This document shows positions 8,908 to 17,518 of a stretch of 32,737 bases of DNA, piece by piece. This DNA is from Bacteroidota bacterium (GTDB lineage: Bacteria > Bacteroidota > Bacteroidia > Chitinophagales > Chitinophagaceae). Both the position numbers and the translations under genes were made by a program. Numbering within the stretch: the first letter of the stretch is position 1; each line of letters starts with the position of its first letter. Under the pieces are notes generated by a model, which had not been told where the DNA came from, ran no database searches, and saw only the letters and a list, made by a program, of their open reading frames with translations. Where the stretch lies: contig CANHLZ010000005.1 of assembly GCA_947461595.1 (NCBI GenBank), forward strand, positions 1-32,737. Direction: 5' to 3'.

Positions 8908-9160
8908 ATTTAATCAGCACCAAGCCATTTTTGTATTTAATTCCAAATTTTGCAACCGCATCTGGGCCTTTAAATACATTCATAGATTCAATCAAATTAG
9001 TATTTATTTTTATTACTTGATCGTATGGCATTTCTACACTATCTACTAAATAAGTACTTATACTCGGGTCATTTTTTGGTGTTTTGGCCTGTTGAGGTTC
9101 TTGTGCATTAAGTACCAAAATAGTCATCATCCCGATGGCTAAAATAAATGTCTTTTTCAT
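8888..9160 (-). CDS. Small secreted protein resembling the end of a TonB-receptor plug domain
   Basis: A 90-aa protein with a clear signal peptide (about residues 1-19, ending LNAQ). The rest is a short Gln/Pro/Lys linker followed by a segment (IESMNVFKGPDAVAKFGIKYKNGLVLIKL) very like the NxLKGxxAxxxYGxxGxNGVIxITTK end of SusC plug domains. There is no barrel, no TonB box and no lipobox. Similar tails occur at the C-terminus of some Bacteroidota BlaR1-type M56 proteins (family knowledge). It could be a free periplasmic plug module or a decayed remnant, but the intact signal peptide and frame argue against decay. It ends 14 bases from the convergent ricT stop. Confidence 0.75.
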   Translation of the reverse strand: MKKTFILAIGMMTILVLNAQEPQQAKTPKNDPSISTYLVDSVEMPYDQVIKINTNLIESMNVFKGPDAVAKFGIKYKNGLVLIKLKKAKK

Positions 9161-9178
9161 TACTTATTTTTTTATTGT

Positions 9179-10903
9179 TTAAACATATAATTTTTCTAAC
9201 TCCCTATTGGTAAAGTCCATTAATTTTTTTACATAATTAGGTGAGAAATTAAATTCAATCCCTGCTGCCTCATACAAAGCGGGCAATGTTTTTGTACCGC
9301 CTAAACTTAATGCAGTCATGTAATTTTCTATAGCACTAGTTGGATTATTTTGATATTGCATCCACATGCCTATAGCCCCTAATTGTGCAATGCCGTATTC
9401 AATATAATAAAAAGGCACTTCAAATAAATGTAATTGTCTTTGCCAAGAAATAGCTCTAAAAGCATCTAAGCCTATATAATCAATACTATCCGTAGAAAAT
9501 TCTTTGGTGATGGCATTCCAAGTGTTTGTTCTTTCTTGAATACTGTGATTTGGATTTTCATACACCCAATGTTGAAATTTATCTATAATAGCTATCCAAG
9601 GGAAAATAGTAATCGTACGTTCTAGCTGATGTTCTTTGGCTCGGTTTAAATCTGCCTCCTTATCAAAAAAAGATTGCCAATGATTCATGGTGAACAATTC
9701 CATAGACATACTTGCTACTTCGGCAATTTCCATAGGGTATTCTTTAAAACCACTTAGTGATAACGGATGCGCTAAAAAAGAATGTATGGCGTGTCCGCCT
9801 TCATGCACCATGGTGGTGACATCCCCCATTTGCCCTGCTGCATTCATGAAAATAAATGGTGCCCCCGATTCCGCCAATGGACAATTGTATCCGCCAGGCG
9901 CTTTTCCTTTTCTGCTTTCTAAATCAAAATGTTTTAGCTCATTCATTTTTTTCAAGCAGTCGGCAAAAAAAGGATTGAGTTGTTCGAAACAAGTCACCGA
10001 CTTTTCAAACAAATCTTTGCCATCGGTAAATGGCCTCAATGGCTGAGTGCCTGCAGGTTCTGCTTCTGTATCCCATGGCTTTAAGGTAGTTAAACCTAAT
10101 TTCTTTTTTTTACGCGCATAAATTTTATCAATCAATGGTAGTACATGTAACTTAATGGCTTCGTGAAACTGAAAACAATCTTCTTTCGAATAATCAAACC
10201 TACCCAATTCCACAAACTTGTAATCTCTATAATTGGCAAAGCCTGCATTCAATGCTATTTGATTTCTTTTTTGTACCAAGCTGGTAAATAAATCATGTAG
10301 ACTATCTTGATCTTGCAATCGACGCTCACACACTTTGCGATACACTTCTTCTCTCACTCCCCTGTCAGCATCTTCCAAAAATTGAGCCGCTTGTTGTAAA
10401 GTATATTCTTGCTCTCTAAAACTAATAGTCATCTTTCCTGCAATGGTTCCATACTGTTGTTGTAGCACACTTAATTCTGCCTGTATAGGAATATTTTCAT
10501 CTCTAAAAAGTTCTATGTTTTTTTTAACCGACCTTAAATAAGTAAAATACAATTCTTGATTAAGCTCTTTGGTAAAGGGGCAGTTAATTAATTTTTTATT
10601 GAGCGAGTCGGCATAAGGTTGCATTTTGGGTTGAATTTCCATGCAGAAATAATTAAATGCTTCTTCTAATGATTTATCGGTGGTGTCACAGGTCATTTTT
10701 ATTTGTCTCCAGCAGGCATCTTCACTTATAAAGGCCTCCAATTCACTCAAATCCAAAAGCCATTTTTCAAGTGTTTCCACCTGGGTAATAGGCCTTTCCA
10801 ATAACTCTTTAAAAAAGGACTCGATACTGGCCCAATCCGTTAAAACATAGTCTTGAGGTAAGTAATGATGGGGCAATTTTTGAATGTCGGCCGTTCTTGG
10901 CAT
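9179..10903 (-). CDS. pepF: M3-family oligoendopeptidase (PepF-like)
   Basis: Zinc metallopeptidase that cleaves short peptides, probably in the cytoplasm because no signal peptide is seen. The HExxH zinc motif is in MVHEGGHAIHSF (about residue 368). It is followed by the third-ligand region FKEYPMEIAEVASMSMELF, typical of M3B oligoendopeptidase F. Its 574 aa match family length. It is read divergently from mutL, with 57 bases between the two start codons and a well-formed promoter for this gene in that gap. It lies 18 bases upstream of the small secreted protein on the same strand, so the two may be co-transcribed. Confidence 0.92.
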   Translation of the reverse strand: MPRTADIQKLPHHYLPQDYVLTDWASIESFFKELLERPITQVETLEKWLLDLSELEAFISEDACWRQIKMTCDTTDKSLEEAFNYFCMEIQPKMQPYADSLNKKLINCPFTKELNQELYFTYLRSVKKNIELFRDENIPIQAELSVLQQQYGTIAGKMTISFREQEYTLQQAAQFLEDADRGVREEVYRKVCERRLQDQDSLHDLFTSLVQKRNQIALNAGFANYRDYKFVELGRFDYSKEDCFQFHEAIKLHVLPLIDKIYARKKKKLGLTTLKPWDTEAEPAGTQPLRPFTDGKDLFEKSVTCFEQLNPFFADCLKKMNELKHFDLESRKGKAPGGYNCPLAESGAPFIFMNAAGQMGDVTTMVHEGGHAIHSFLAHPLSLSGFKEYPMEIAEVASMSMELFTMNHWQSFFDKEADLNRAKEHQLERTITIFPWIAIIDKFQHWVYENPNHSIQERTNTWNAITKEFSTDSIDYIGLDAFRAISWQRQLHLFEVPFYYIEYGIAQLGAIGMWMQYQNNPTSAIENYMTALSLGGTKTLPALYEAAGIEFNFSPNYVKKLMDFTNRELEKLYV

Positions 10904-10922
10904 AAGATGAAATTTTAAGAGG

Positions 10923-10950
10923 CAAATTTACTACTTTTACACACTTCAAA
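10923..10950 (-). promoter_or_regulatory. Promoter of the M3 peptidase gene
   Basis: On the minus strand TTTG (10950-10947) is followed after 16 bases by TAAATTTG (10930-10923). These match the Bacteroidota -33 and -7 elements, with spacing close to the published range. The -7 ends 19 bases before the start codon, giving a short leader. This is one of the best promoter matches in the window. Confidence 0.55.
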
Positions 10951-10960
10951 AGCGATTAAA

Positions 10961-12823
10961 GTGTCCGATACCATTCACTTACTTCCAGACCACATTGCCA
11001 ATCAAATTGCTGCCGGGGAGGTCATTCAAAGACCTGCCAGTGCAGTGAAGGAATTATTGGAAAATGCAGTAGATGCAGGTGCCACTGAAATTCGTTTATT
11101 GGTGAACGATTCAGGCAAAGCCTTAATTCAAGTCATTGACAATGGGAAAGGCATGAGTCCAAAAGATGCACAAAATGCATTTGCCCGTCATGCTACGAGT
11201 AAAATAACCACCATAGAAGATTTATTTCAGATTAGGACAATGGGATTTCGTGGTGAAGCTTTGGCTTCAATTGCAGCTGTAGCACAAGTAAGTTTAAAAA
11301 CCCGAAGAGCCGAAGATGAATTAGGTACCAGTGTAGAAATTGAAAATAGCAAGGTGACCGAAACCAGTTCAGTGTCCTGTGCCGTAGGTACTACGATTAG
11401 TATGAAAAATTTATTTTTCAATGTGCCTGCTCGTCGAAATTTTTTAAAAAGCAATAGTGCCGAATTTAAACATATCATTGAAGAGTTTACTAGAGTTGCA
11501 TTGGCTTTTCCTGAAGTTCAGTTTAGTTTGACCAGCAATGGACAAGATGTGTATCATTGGGAAGGCGGTAGTTTTAAACAAAGGGCCATTCAGGTTTTGG
11601 GCAATAGTTATCAAACAAAATTAGTGACCGTAGGTGAGCAAACAGATTACTTGACCATTACCGGCTTTGTAGGAAAACCTGAGACCGCTAAAAAAACAAG
11701 AAGCGACCAATATTTTTTTGTAAACCGTCGCTATATTAAGAGCGCTTATTTACATCATGCAGTGGCCAACGCTTTTGATGGTTTAATTGCCAAAGAAAAT
11801 TTTCCTAGTTATCTTTTATACATTGATGTGGATCCCACGCAGGTAGATATCAATGTGCATCCCACCAAACAAGAAATTAAATTCGAGGACGATAAAATAA
11901 TTTACGCTTTTGTTCAGGCAGCGGTCAAACATGCTTTGGCGCAATTTAGTATTGCCCCTTCTTTAGATTTTTCCTTGGACGCCTCCATTCAACAATTGGA
12001 TGCCATTCAAAAACCTTTCACAGCAGAAAATGCCAATGCGACCGCAAGTCAATCTTTGTATGAAGGTTTTACGAAAAAAAATCAAGCGCATTTTATAGCC
12101 AAATCCGAAAATACTTCTAAGCAGGATTGGAAAAGTTTTTTCAGTACAATTCCTGGTTCAGAAAATAAGGTAGGTCAAGATGGCCTTGATACGGATTCTT
12201 ATATTGTAAAGCCCTCTTCCATGGGGTTTTATAAAGACGGAAGCCCATTACAAATTAGTCCCGAAGCAAGCTTACTACAATTGCATCAAACCTTTATTAT
12301 AGCCCCAAGTCATAGTGGTTGTATCATCATCCATCAGCAATTAGCGCATGAAAGAATTTTATATGAGAAATTTCAAAAAGCTAGCGCGCATCCCCACGCC
12401 ACTCAAAAAAGCTTATTCCCTGTTGTTTTAGAATTAAGTGTAAGCGACTCGATTTTATTGGAAGAAATCATAGAAGACCTTGCCTTAATTGGCTATGAAA
12501 TTGAAGCTTTTGGACCCAATAGTTTTATCATACAAGGCATACCGGCAGATGTGAATGCGGGTAATGAAAAAAATGCCATAGAATTATTATTAGAACAATT
12601 CAAACATTTTAGCGGAGAGGTTAAATATAGTAAAAGAGAAAAGTTAATACGTTGTATGGCTCGTCAAATGGCCATTAAATCGGGGCAATCTTTAACGCAA
12701 AAAGAAATGCATGTACTCATTGAAGGATTGAGTGAATGTGATATACCTAATATTACCGCATCAGGAGCACCCACTTTTGTAGAATTTAAAGAAGATTATT
12801 TAAACGGATTATTTAGCAAATAA
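10961..12823 (+). CDS. mutL: DNA mismatch repair protein MutL
   Basis: GHKL-type ATPase that couples MutS mismatch recognition to downstream repair. The N-terminal half has all expected motifs: ELLENAVDAGAT, DNGKGM, RHATSK, MGFRGEALASI, NVPARRNFLK and the NxHPTKQEIKF transducer motif. The start is GTG (MSDTIHLLPDHI), where homology to MutL begins. The C-terminal dimerisation domain is present. The endonuclease metal-binding motif, normally DQHA(x)2E(x)4E, reads HQQLAHERILYE here (from residue 458), with Asp and His replaced. The late CPHGRP-like motif reads TASGAP. Nicking activity may therefore be reduced or absent (inference). Length, 620 aa, is normal. Confidence 0.96.
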   Translation: MSDTIHLLPDHIANQIAAGEVIQRPASAVKELLENAVDAGATEIRLLVNDSGKALIQVIDNGKGMSPKDAQNAFARHATSKITTIEDLFQIRTMGFRGEALASIAAVAQVSLKTRRAEDELGTSVEIENSKVTETSSVSCAVGTTISMKNLFFNVPARRNFLKSNSAEFKHIIEEFTRVALAFPEVQFSLTSNGQDVYHWEGGSFKQRAIQVLGNSYQTKLVTVGEQTDYLTITGFVGKPETAKKTRSDQYFFVNRRYIKSAYLHHAVANAFDGLIAKENFPSYLLYIDVDPTQVDINVHPTKQEIKFEDDKIIYAFVQAAVKHALAQFSIAPSLDFSLDASIQQLDAIQKPFTAENANATASQSLYEGFTKKNQAHFIAKSENTSKQDWKSFFSTIPGSENKVGQDGLDTDSYIVKPSSMGFYKDGSPLQISPEASLLQLHQTFIIAPSHSGCIIIHQQLAHERILYEKFQKASAHPHATQKSLFPVVLELSVSDSILLEEIIEDLALIGYEIEAFGPNSFIIQGIPADVNAGNEKNAIELLLEQFKHFSGEVKYSKREKLIRCMARQMAIKSGQSLTQKEMHVLIEGLSECDIPNITASGAPTFVEFKEDYLNGLFSK

Positions 12824-12876
12824 CCATTTCGTCCTTATTCACCGGACCGTCCTTCGATAGCATCATCCTTGCATAA

Positions 12877-14193
12877 TTAATATTGACGCATCAAAGTAGT
12901 CAAATATTTTTCTACCGCCTTTCTAACCGAACTAGAGGAAGGGCTTACATGATTGGCCACCATTACAGAAAAAATAAGCTCAGTTCCTTTTTGGGTAACT
13001 ATGAACCCACTTAGTGCCACCTGATTGCCCAAAGTACCCGTTTTTGCATAAATAACTCCAGGGATATTTTTATAGTAACTACCTAAAGTTCCCTCACCAC
13101 CTTGAGCAAAAATATTTTTTATTCTATCCAACCCAAATTGAGCTTGCATTGTTTGCAGCAAGGCTACAAAATTTTCTGGGGTATTTAAATTAAATCTACT
13201 CAAGCCGCTTCCATCTGCCCATTCAGTTCTTTGCGGGGAAAGGTTTAAATCATTTTTTAATACCGCATCGATAGTGGCCGACTCATCTATTTTATTTAAT
13301 AATTGTGCGCTGGTCATTAATAATATTTGCTCTGCATAAAAATTATCGCTTCTGTTCATCATTATTTTTAACAAAGAATCAGTGGGTACCGTTTTTAAAA
13401 GACTTGCCGAATTGGCATCCCAACCCTTTTGGATAAGTAATGGATGCTTAGGATGTAAGGTGTCTTCGATCAATGCCTTGGTTAGGCTATAAGTAGGATC
13501 TGTTATAAATGGAATTTGCTGAAGAGATTCCTTACTGCCTTTGCCCGTTGCGTAAAAATGATTGCTATGTAAATCCCTTGACCAAATGCTATATTTTTCA
13601 GCTACCGATTGCCCTTGTACAAAATATTTTGGCTGAAAACTTATGCCATTTTGGGTATTGCTTATTGTAACCACATTCCCATAAATGGGAAGCCTACTTC
13701 TTTCTGGTTGATAATCGTCGGCATAATCATCCCAGGCCCAGCCCTTGCCATACATAGAGAAAGCATCGGGTGCAGTAGGCAAACACAATACCACTTGCTT
13801 GCTGGTATTTTTAATCATATCCGCAACAGGTTGATAAGGGAAATCGGGATGTAAAAAAGTGGGATCTCCCATGGGTAATAAAAAAATACTATCTACATTT
13901 TCTTTTATTTGCCAGCCTGCAATAGAATCATTTAAATATTTCATACCTACATAACAGGTAAGAATTTTAGTATTACTCGCCGGTGTAAAATATTTATTGC
14001 TTTGAAAACGATCTACCCAGGTTTGATCACTTTGATTGTACACTGCCGTACCAATATGTGCGCCTTGTATTGACGGATCCTGTAATAAGTGGTGTTGCGC
14101 TTTTTGAATCGAACAAGCACTTATTAAACTACAAAAAAGTATACTCGTAAAATAGGAGGAAATATTTATTCTCTTTCTAATGCTCTTAACCAT
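12877..14193 (-). CDS. dacB: D-alanyl-D-alanine carboxypeptidase/endopeptidase lipoprotein (PBP4, S13 family)
   Basis: Penicillin-binding protein that trims or cleaves peptidoglycan crosslinks in the periplasm. The three serine-DD-peptidase motifs are present: SxxK as SNTK (S73, K76), SGLSRFN (about residue 333) and KTG in YAKTGTLGNQ. The N-terminus has a hydrophobic stretch ending in the lipobox LISAC (C27), so the protein should be membrane-anchored as a lipoprotein. The start overlaps the end of the upstream ureohydrolase-like gene by 28 bases, so the genes are co-transcribed and possibly translationally coupled. No other Met lies between this start and the signal sequence. Confidence 0.9.
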   Translation of the reverse strand: MVKSIRKRINISSYFTSILFCSLISACSIQKAQHHLLQDPSIQGAHIGTAVYNQSDQTWVDRFQSNKYFTPASNTKILTCYVGMKYLNDSIAGWQIKENVDSIFLLPMGDPTFLHPDFPYQPVADMIKNTSKQVVLCLPTAPDAFSMYGKGWAWDDYADDYQPERSRLPIYGNVVTISNTQNGISFQPKYFVQGQSVAEKYSIWSRDLHSNHFYATGKGSKESLQQIPFITDPTYSLTKALIEDTLHPKHPLLIQKGWDANSASLLKTVPTDSLLKIMMNRSDNFYAEQILLMTSAQLLNKIDESATIDAVLKNDLNLSPQRTEWADGSGLSRFNLNTPENFVALLQTMQAQFGLDRIKNIFAQGGEGTLGSYYKNIPGVIYAKTGTLGNQVALSGFIVTQKGTELIFSVMVANHVSPSSSSVRKAVEKYLTTLMRQY

Positions 14194-15299
14194 CTTTCTG
14201 GAATTTCGTTATTGGAAGCTACTAAATAATCTTTGTAACTACAAGGCGCCCATTCATTATTATGCGTTTGCATCCACCATCTACCGGTGCTTTTGCTTTG
14301 TAAAAAATTGGTTTCAATATCAGCAAAGGCAATATGAAATTCTTTAAATCTTTCCGAATCAGACAAGGGAGATTCTTTTTTCCCCTTTTGCACTCCATCT
14401 ATAATATACCAAATCATTTGCGCCATTTGAATGGCGGTTAAATGATTCGTGTCTAGCTCGGCCTGATAGCCAAATAAACCAATAGTGCTTGTCTTCCAGC
14501 TCATTCCAGCATATTGCATCAATACACAAGCTTCTTCCCCATTAAATCCGTTGGGTGTAATTAAATTGGCAGGGGCATGCGCATTCTGAATAGCGCTAAT
14601 ATCAAAACTCATCATATGACTATCTCTAATCACTGGTTCCATTTCCTCTAAATCCTCCCTCACCTTACCCAATCTAAAACAATCAAATCTTAATTTATCA
14701 ATGGTCTCCAACATTTGAGGATGCATGAAATAACTTTGAAATCCAATATGTGCATAGTGATTTAAATGATTGGGCAAGCCTGTAAATAATTCTTCTAAAA
14801 AATGATCCGATGGCAATCTTGCTTCCAAGTCTAAATCAATCTTAGCGTCCACCAATACTGCATTGACCAAAGTTGGTACAGAGGTATAAGCATGGTATTG
14901 GGCCAAGGTTAAATCATGTGAACCACCTATTATAACTATTTTTTTATTTTGTAAAAGCAATTCTGAAATAACCGTTCTTAATGCTGCATAACTATCCTGT
15001 ATAGATTGACCCAGTTTCACATTGCCAATATCAACAATGTTTACTTGTGTATGCCAATAATAAAGCGAATACAACGCCGACCTAATGCCATCCGCAGCTT
15101 CAAATCCATTTAAAGCGTAGCCGCCGCCTCTAGATTCCCCAGCACCTATTATGACTAAATCGGCCAAAGCAATGTCTGGAATTTCCCCCTCATTTGCTTT
15201 AATATGCTTACCCAATTGGGTATCCCGATAGCCTTCATCCTTGGACAGCAGGTCCAGATTGATGGGTTCAAGATAGTCTTTGATAGAAGTTAAGGACAT
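14166..15299 (-). CDS. Ureohydrolase (arginase/formimidoylglutamase-like) family protein with altered metal site
   Basis: Arginase-fold protein of the type usually annotated as formimidoylglutamase in Bacteroidota. The three metal-ligand blocks are recognisable: GGSHDL (canonical GGDHS), VDAKIDLD (canonical DAHxD) and SFDISAIQ (canonical SxDxD). By this reading the second-block His is Lys and the last Asp is Ser, while the first-block His, both remaining Asp of block two and the first Asp of block three are kept. The usual two-manganese hydrolysis is therefore uncertain. No histidine-degradation genes (hutU, hutH, hutI) are nearby, which weakens a HutG call. Genes around it are dacB (overlapping 28 bases) and a two-component system 60 bases upstream. 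Confidence 0.8.
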   Translation of the reverse strand: MSLTSIKDYLEPINLDLLSKDEGYRDTQLGKHIKANEGEIPDIALADLVIIGAGESRGGGYALNGFEAADGIRSALYSLYYWHTQVNIVDIGNVKLGQSIQDSYAALRTVISELLLQNKKIVIIGGSHDLTLAQYHAYTSVPTLVNAVLVDAKIDLDLEARLPSDHFLEELFTGLPNHLNHYAHIGFQSYFMHPQMLETIDKLRFDCFRLGKVREDLEEMEPVIRDSHMMSFDISAIQNAHAPANLITPNGFNGEEACVLMQYAGMSWKTSTIGLFGYQAELDTNHLTAIQMAQMIWYIIDGVQKGKKESPLSDSERFKEFHIAFADIETNFLQSKSTGRWWMQTHNNEWAPCSYKDYLVASNNEIPERWLRALERE

Positions 15300-15359
15300 G
15301 TGTTGGTATTAACTACTAGAATTAACGCTTAAAGCATCAAAAGATTGTATAAAAAGGGG

Positions 15360-16055
15360 CTAATCTTGAAATTTATACCCCACCCCTCTAATAGAAATAA
15401 AATGAGCAGGGTTTTTAGGATCTAGCTCGAAATATTTTCTAAAACTTAGAATAAAATTATCGATCGTTCTCGTATTAGGAAAAACATGATAGCCCCAAAC
15501 AGTTTGTAAAATTCTTTCCCTTGTAATAACCGTATTTTTATTTTCAATCAATAACTTCAAAAGCATGGTTTCTTTTTTTGTTAAAGTTATTTTCTCCCCA
15601 ATTTTGTTAACGGCTGTTAAAGATTTAAATTGAATGTTATTGCCAGCGAAAAGGTACTCTTCTATTTGAGCTGGTTGATGAATGGCAGTAGATTTTTGAA
15701 TGAGTTTTGATACTCTTAACAAGAGCTCCTCTAAATTAAATGGTTTCGTCAAATAATCATCGGCACCTAATTTTAAACCATGTACCCGGTTGGCACTTGA
15801 ATTTTTTGCACTAAGGATAAGAATAGGAGTAGTAATATTATTTAAACGAACCGTTTCGGTTATGGCAAAGCCATCTAATTCGGGCAACATGACATCTAAA
15901 ATAATTAAATCAAAATGCGCTTGTTGTATTTGCTTTAAAGCATTTGGACCGTCAAAGGCGGAGCTAACTATATAGCCTTCCATTTCAAGATTCAACTTTA
16001 GTGCATCATGCAAATGCTCTTCATCTTCCACTAATAATATTTCAAATTTTGCCAT
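15360..16055 (-). CDS. OmpR/PhoB-family response regulator
   Basis: DNA-binding output of a two-component system. The receiver domain (about 1-120) has the acidic pair ED at 10-11, the phospho-acceptor D54 in LIILDVMLPE, the switch Ser in LILSAKN and Lys in DDYLTKPF. The C-terminal winged helix (about 135-231) contains RERILQTVWGY and ends in SIRGVGYKFQD, typical of the OmpR family. It starts two bases after the sensor kinase stop, so they form a cognate pair. The arrangement resembles Bacteroides RprX/RprY, but the target genes cannot be read from this window. Confidence 0.95.
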   Translation of the reverse strand: MAKFEILLVEDEEHLHDALKLNLEMEGYIVSSAFDGPNALKQIQQAHFDLIILDVMLPELDGFAITETVRLNNITTPILILSAKNSSANRVHGLKLGADDYLTKPFNLEELLLRVSKLIQKSTAIHQPAQIEEYLFAGNNIQFKSLTAVNKIGEKITLTKKETMLLKLLIENKNTVITRERILQTVWGYHVFPNTRTIDNFILSFRKYFELDPKNPAHFISIRGVGYKFQD

Positions 16056-16057
16056 AC

Positions 16058-17041
16058 TTATGAATTAGTAAAAGTAACAGTGAAAATACTTCCTTTTAAA
16101 TCATTGGGCTGTACTTGAAGGGTGGCATTGTGAAAAGCGGTGATTTTTTTACATAAGTAAAGACCTAAGCCAGTGCCTTTGCTTGCTCTGGTACTTTCAT
16201 CACCTACGCGGTAAAATTTTTCAAATATTTTATCTCGGTCCATTACTGGAATGCCAATACCTTGATCTTTTATAGCTAAAACAATTTTATGATCAATAGA
16301 TTGTAAGTGAATGGCTATGGGCGAATTAGAAGGTGCATATTTGTGCGCATTGTCCAACAAGTTATTTAATAGGATTTGTATTAACAAGGTTTCTCCCTGA
16401 ATAAAAATACCTTCCTCTATAAAAGCATTACAAGGGCTTAAAGGAAATCTTTCCTGAAAAGAATTAACTATTTCTTTAACCAGTATTGATAAATCAATTT
16501 CTTGTTGATTGGCTTCGTATTGCCCCATATCTAATTGAGATGCCAATAAAATATTATTAGAAAGCGCATCTAATCTTTTTGTTTCTTTAAGCGTGGCTTC
16601 TAATAACTTGTTTTGCTGAGCAGGCTCCAAGGTTCTTTTTAAAAGTGTTTCAATATTTAAATGAGAAATGGCTATAGGTGTTTTTAACTCATGTGTTACG
16701 GCCATCATAAAGTTTTGTTGTTGATTAGAATAACGCAATTGCTTTAACAAAGATCGATACACGTAAATTGCCCCTACTAAAAAAAGGAATAAAAACGTAA
16801 GCCCTTCTCCTATAAATTGTTTTGTTTTTCGTAGTTGAAAATTCTGAATGAACTTTACTTTTTGTTTCAGTGTTGCATCGTTTAACTGAATCGATTGAAA
16901 TTTGATAGCGGCAATTTCATCATTTTGCCTTTCTAATGCAACATACCACCAAATAAACGCAGCAATCATATAGGTTAAGAAAACCCAATAAATAAAGCTT
17001 ACTAATTTGAGTTTATTTATTTTTAATACTGGCCATTTCAT
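16058..17041 (-). CDS. Membrane sensor histidine kinase
   Basis: Inner-membrane sensor of the two-component system. Two transmembrane helices (about 13-34 and 79-97) flank a short periplasmic segment of about 45 residues, too small for a known ligand domain. HisKA follows with H117 in AVTHELKTPIA. The HATPase_c domain has the N box (LLDNAHKYAP), G1 (DQGIGIP) and G2 (GTGLGLYL). Its ATG overlaps the gldH stop (ATGA, 4 bases), which ties it translationally to the lipoprotein gene. The signal is unknown; the coupling to GldH suggests envelope or surface state, which is inference. Confidence 0.95.
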   Translation of the reverse strand: MKWPVLKINKLKLVSFIYWVFLTYMIAAFIWWYVALERQNDEIAAIKFQSIQLNDATLKQKVKFIQNFQLRKTKQFIGEGLTFLFLFLVGAIYVYRSLLKQLRYSNQQQNFMMAVTHELKTPIAISHLNIETLLKRTLEPAQQNKLLEATLKETKRLDALSNNILLASQLDMGQYEANQQEIDLSILVKEIVNSFQERFPLSPCNAFIEEGIFIQGETLLIQILLNNLLDNAHKYAPSNSPIAIHLQSIDHKIVLAIKDQGIGIPVMDRDKIFEKFYRVGDESTRASKGTGLGLYLCKKITAFHNATLQVQPNDLKGSIFTVTFTNS

Positions 17042-17517
17042 AATTTTACCTTTTCAACTCTAATACCGGTGGATAAAATATTTTGTAGGGGATCTTCGCG
17101 CATGGTATGCTGTAGGGTAAAAGTAGTTATTCCCTTTTTAAAATGAATAGGCGTATTTATTAAAGGAATTCTTTGGTCAAATATATCATCCATACCCGTT
17201 CCCAGCCATCCTTTGGCTTCATCTGCCATATTTAAATTTAGATTTTGTAGCGTGGCAGAATCATTCGGCAATTGGATAGACAATTTGAGCCAAATGTTTT
17301 TATAATGATAGGCATTGTGATGCCTAATGACAAAATAGACTTTATACAAAGCACTGGTATCTGTAATATTAAATTGATACGTATCAACTTGCTTCGCAGA
17401 CCAATTGTGTTCTGGGAAAATAGTTGTTTGTTCGAAAAGAGGTATGGTTTGGCAACTTGTTAAAAACAATCCTATGGCCATATATATACCAATCCCTTTG
17501 TTGATTAACCCCTTCAT
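17038..17517 (-). CDS. gldH: GldH-family gliding motility lipoprotein
   Basis: GldH is a lipoprotein required for gliding in Flavobacterium and part of the set of gliding-associated envelope proteins. The N-terminus is a signal sequence ending in the lipobox FLTSC (about residue 22). The mature part matches the GldH pattern as I remember it: a Trp/Asp start (HNWSAKQVDTYQFNI), YFVIRHHNAYHYKN, PNDSATLQN, MADEAKGWLGTGMDDIFD, and LQHTMRED near the end. The length of 159 aa is right. It lies one base after yicC and overlaps the histidine kinase, an unusual setting. Presence of this gene does not prove that the organism glides. Confidence 0.82.
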   Translation of the reverse strand: MKGLINKGIGIYMAIGLFLTSCQTIPLFEQTTIFPEHNWSAKQVDTYQFNITDTSALYKVYFVIRHHNAYHYKNIWLKLSIQLPNDSATLQNLNLNMADEAKGWLGTGMDDIFDQRIPLINTPIHFKKGITTFTLQHTMREDPLQNILSTGIRVEKVKL

Positions 17518-17518
17518 T

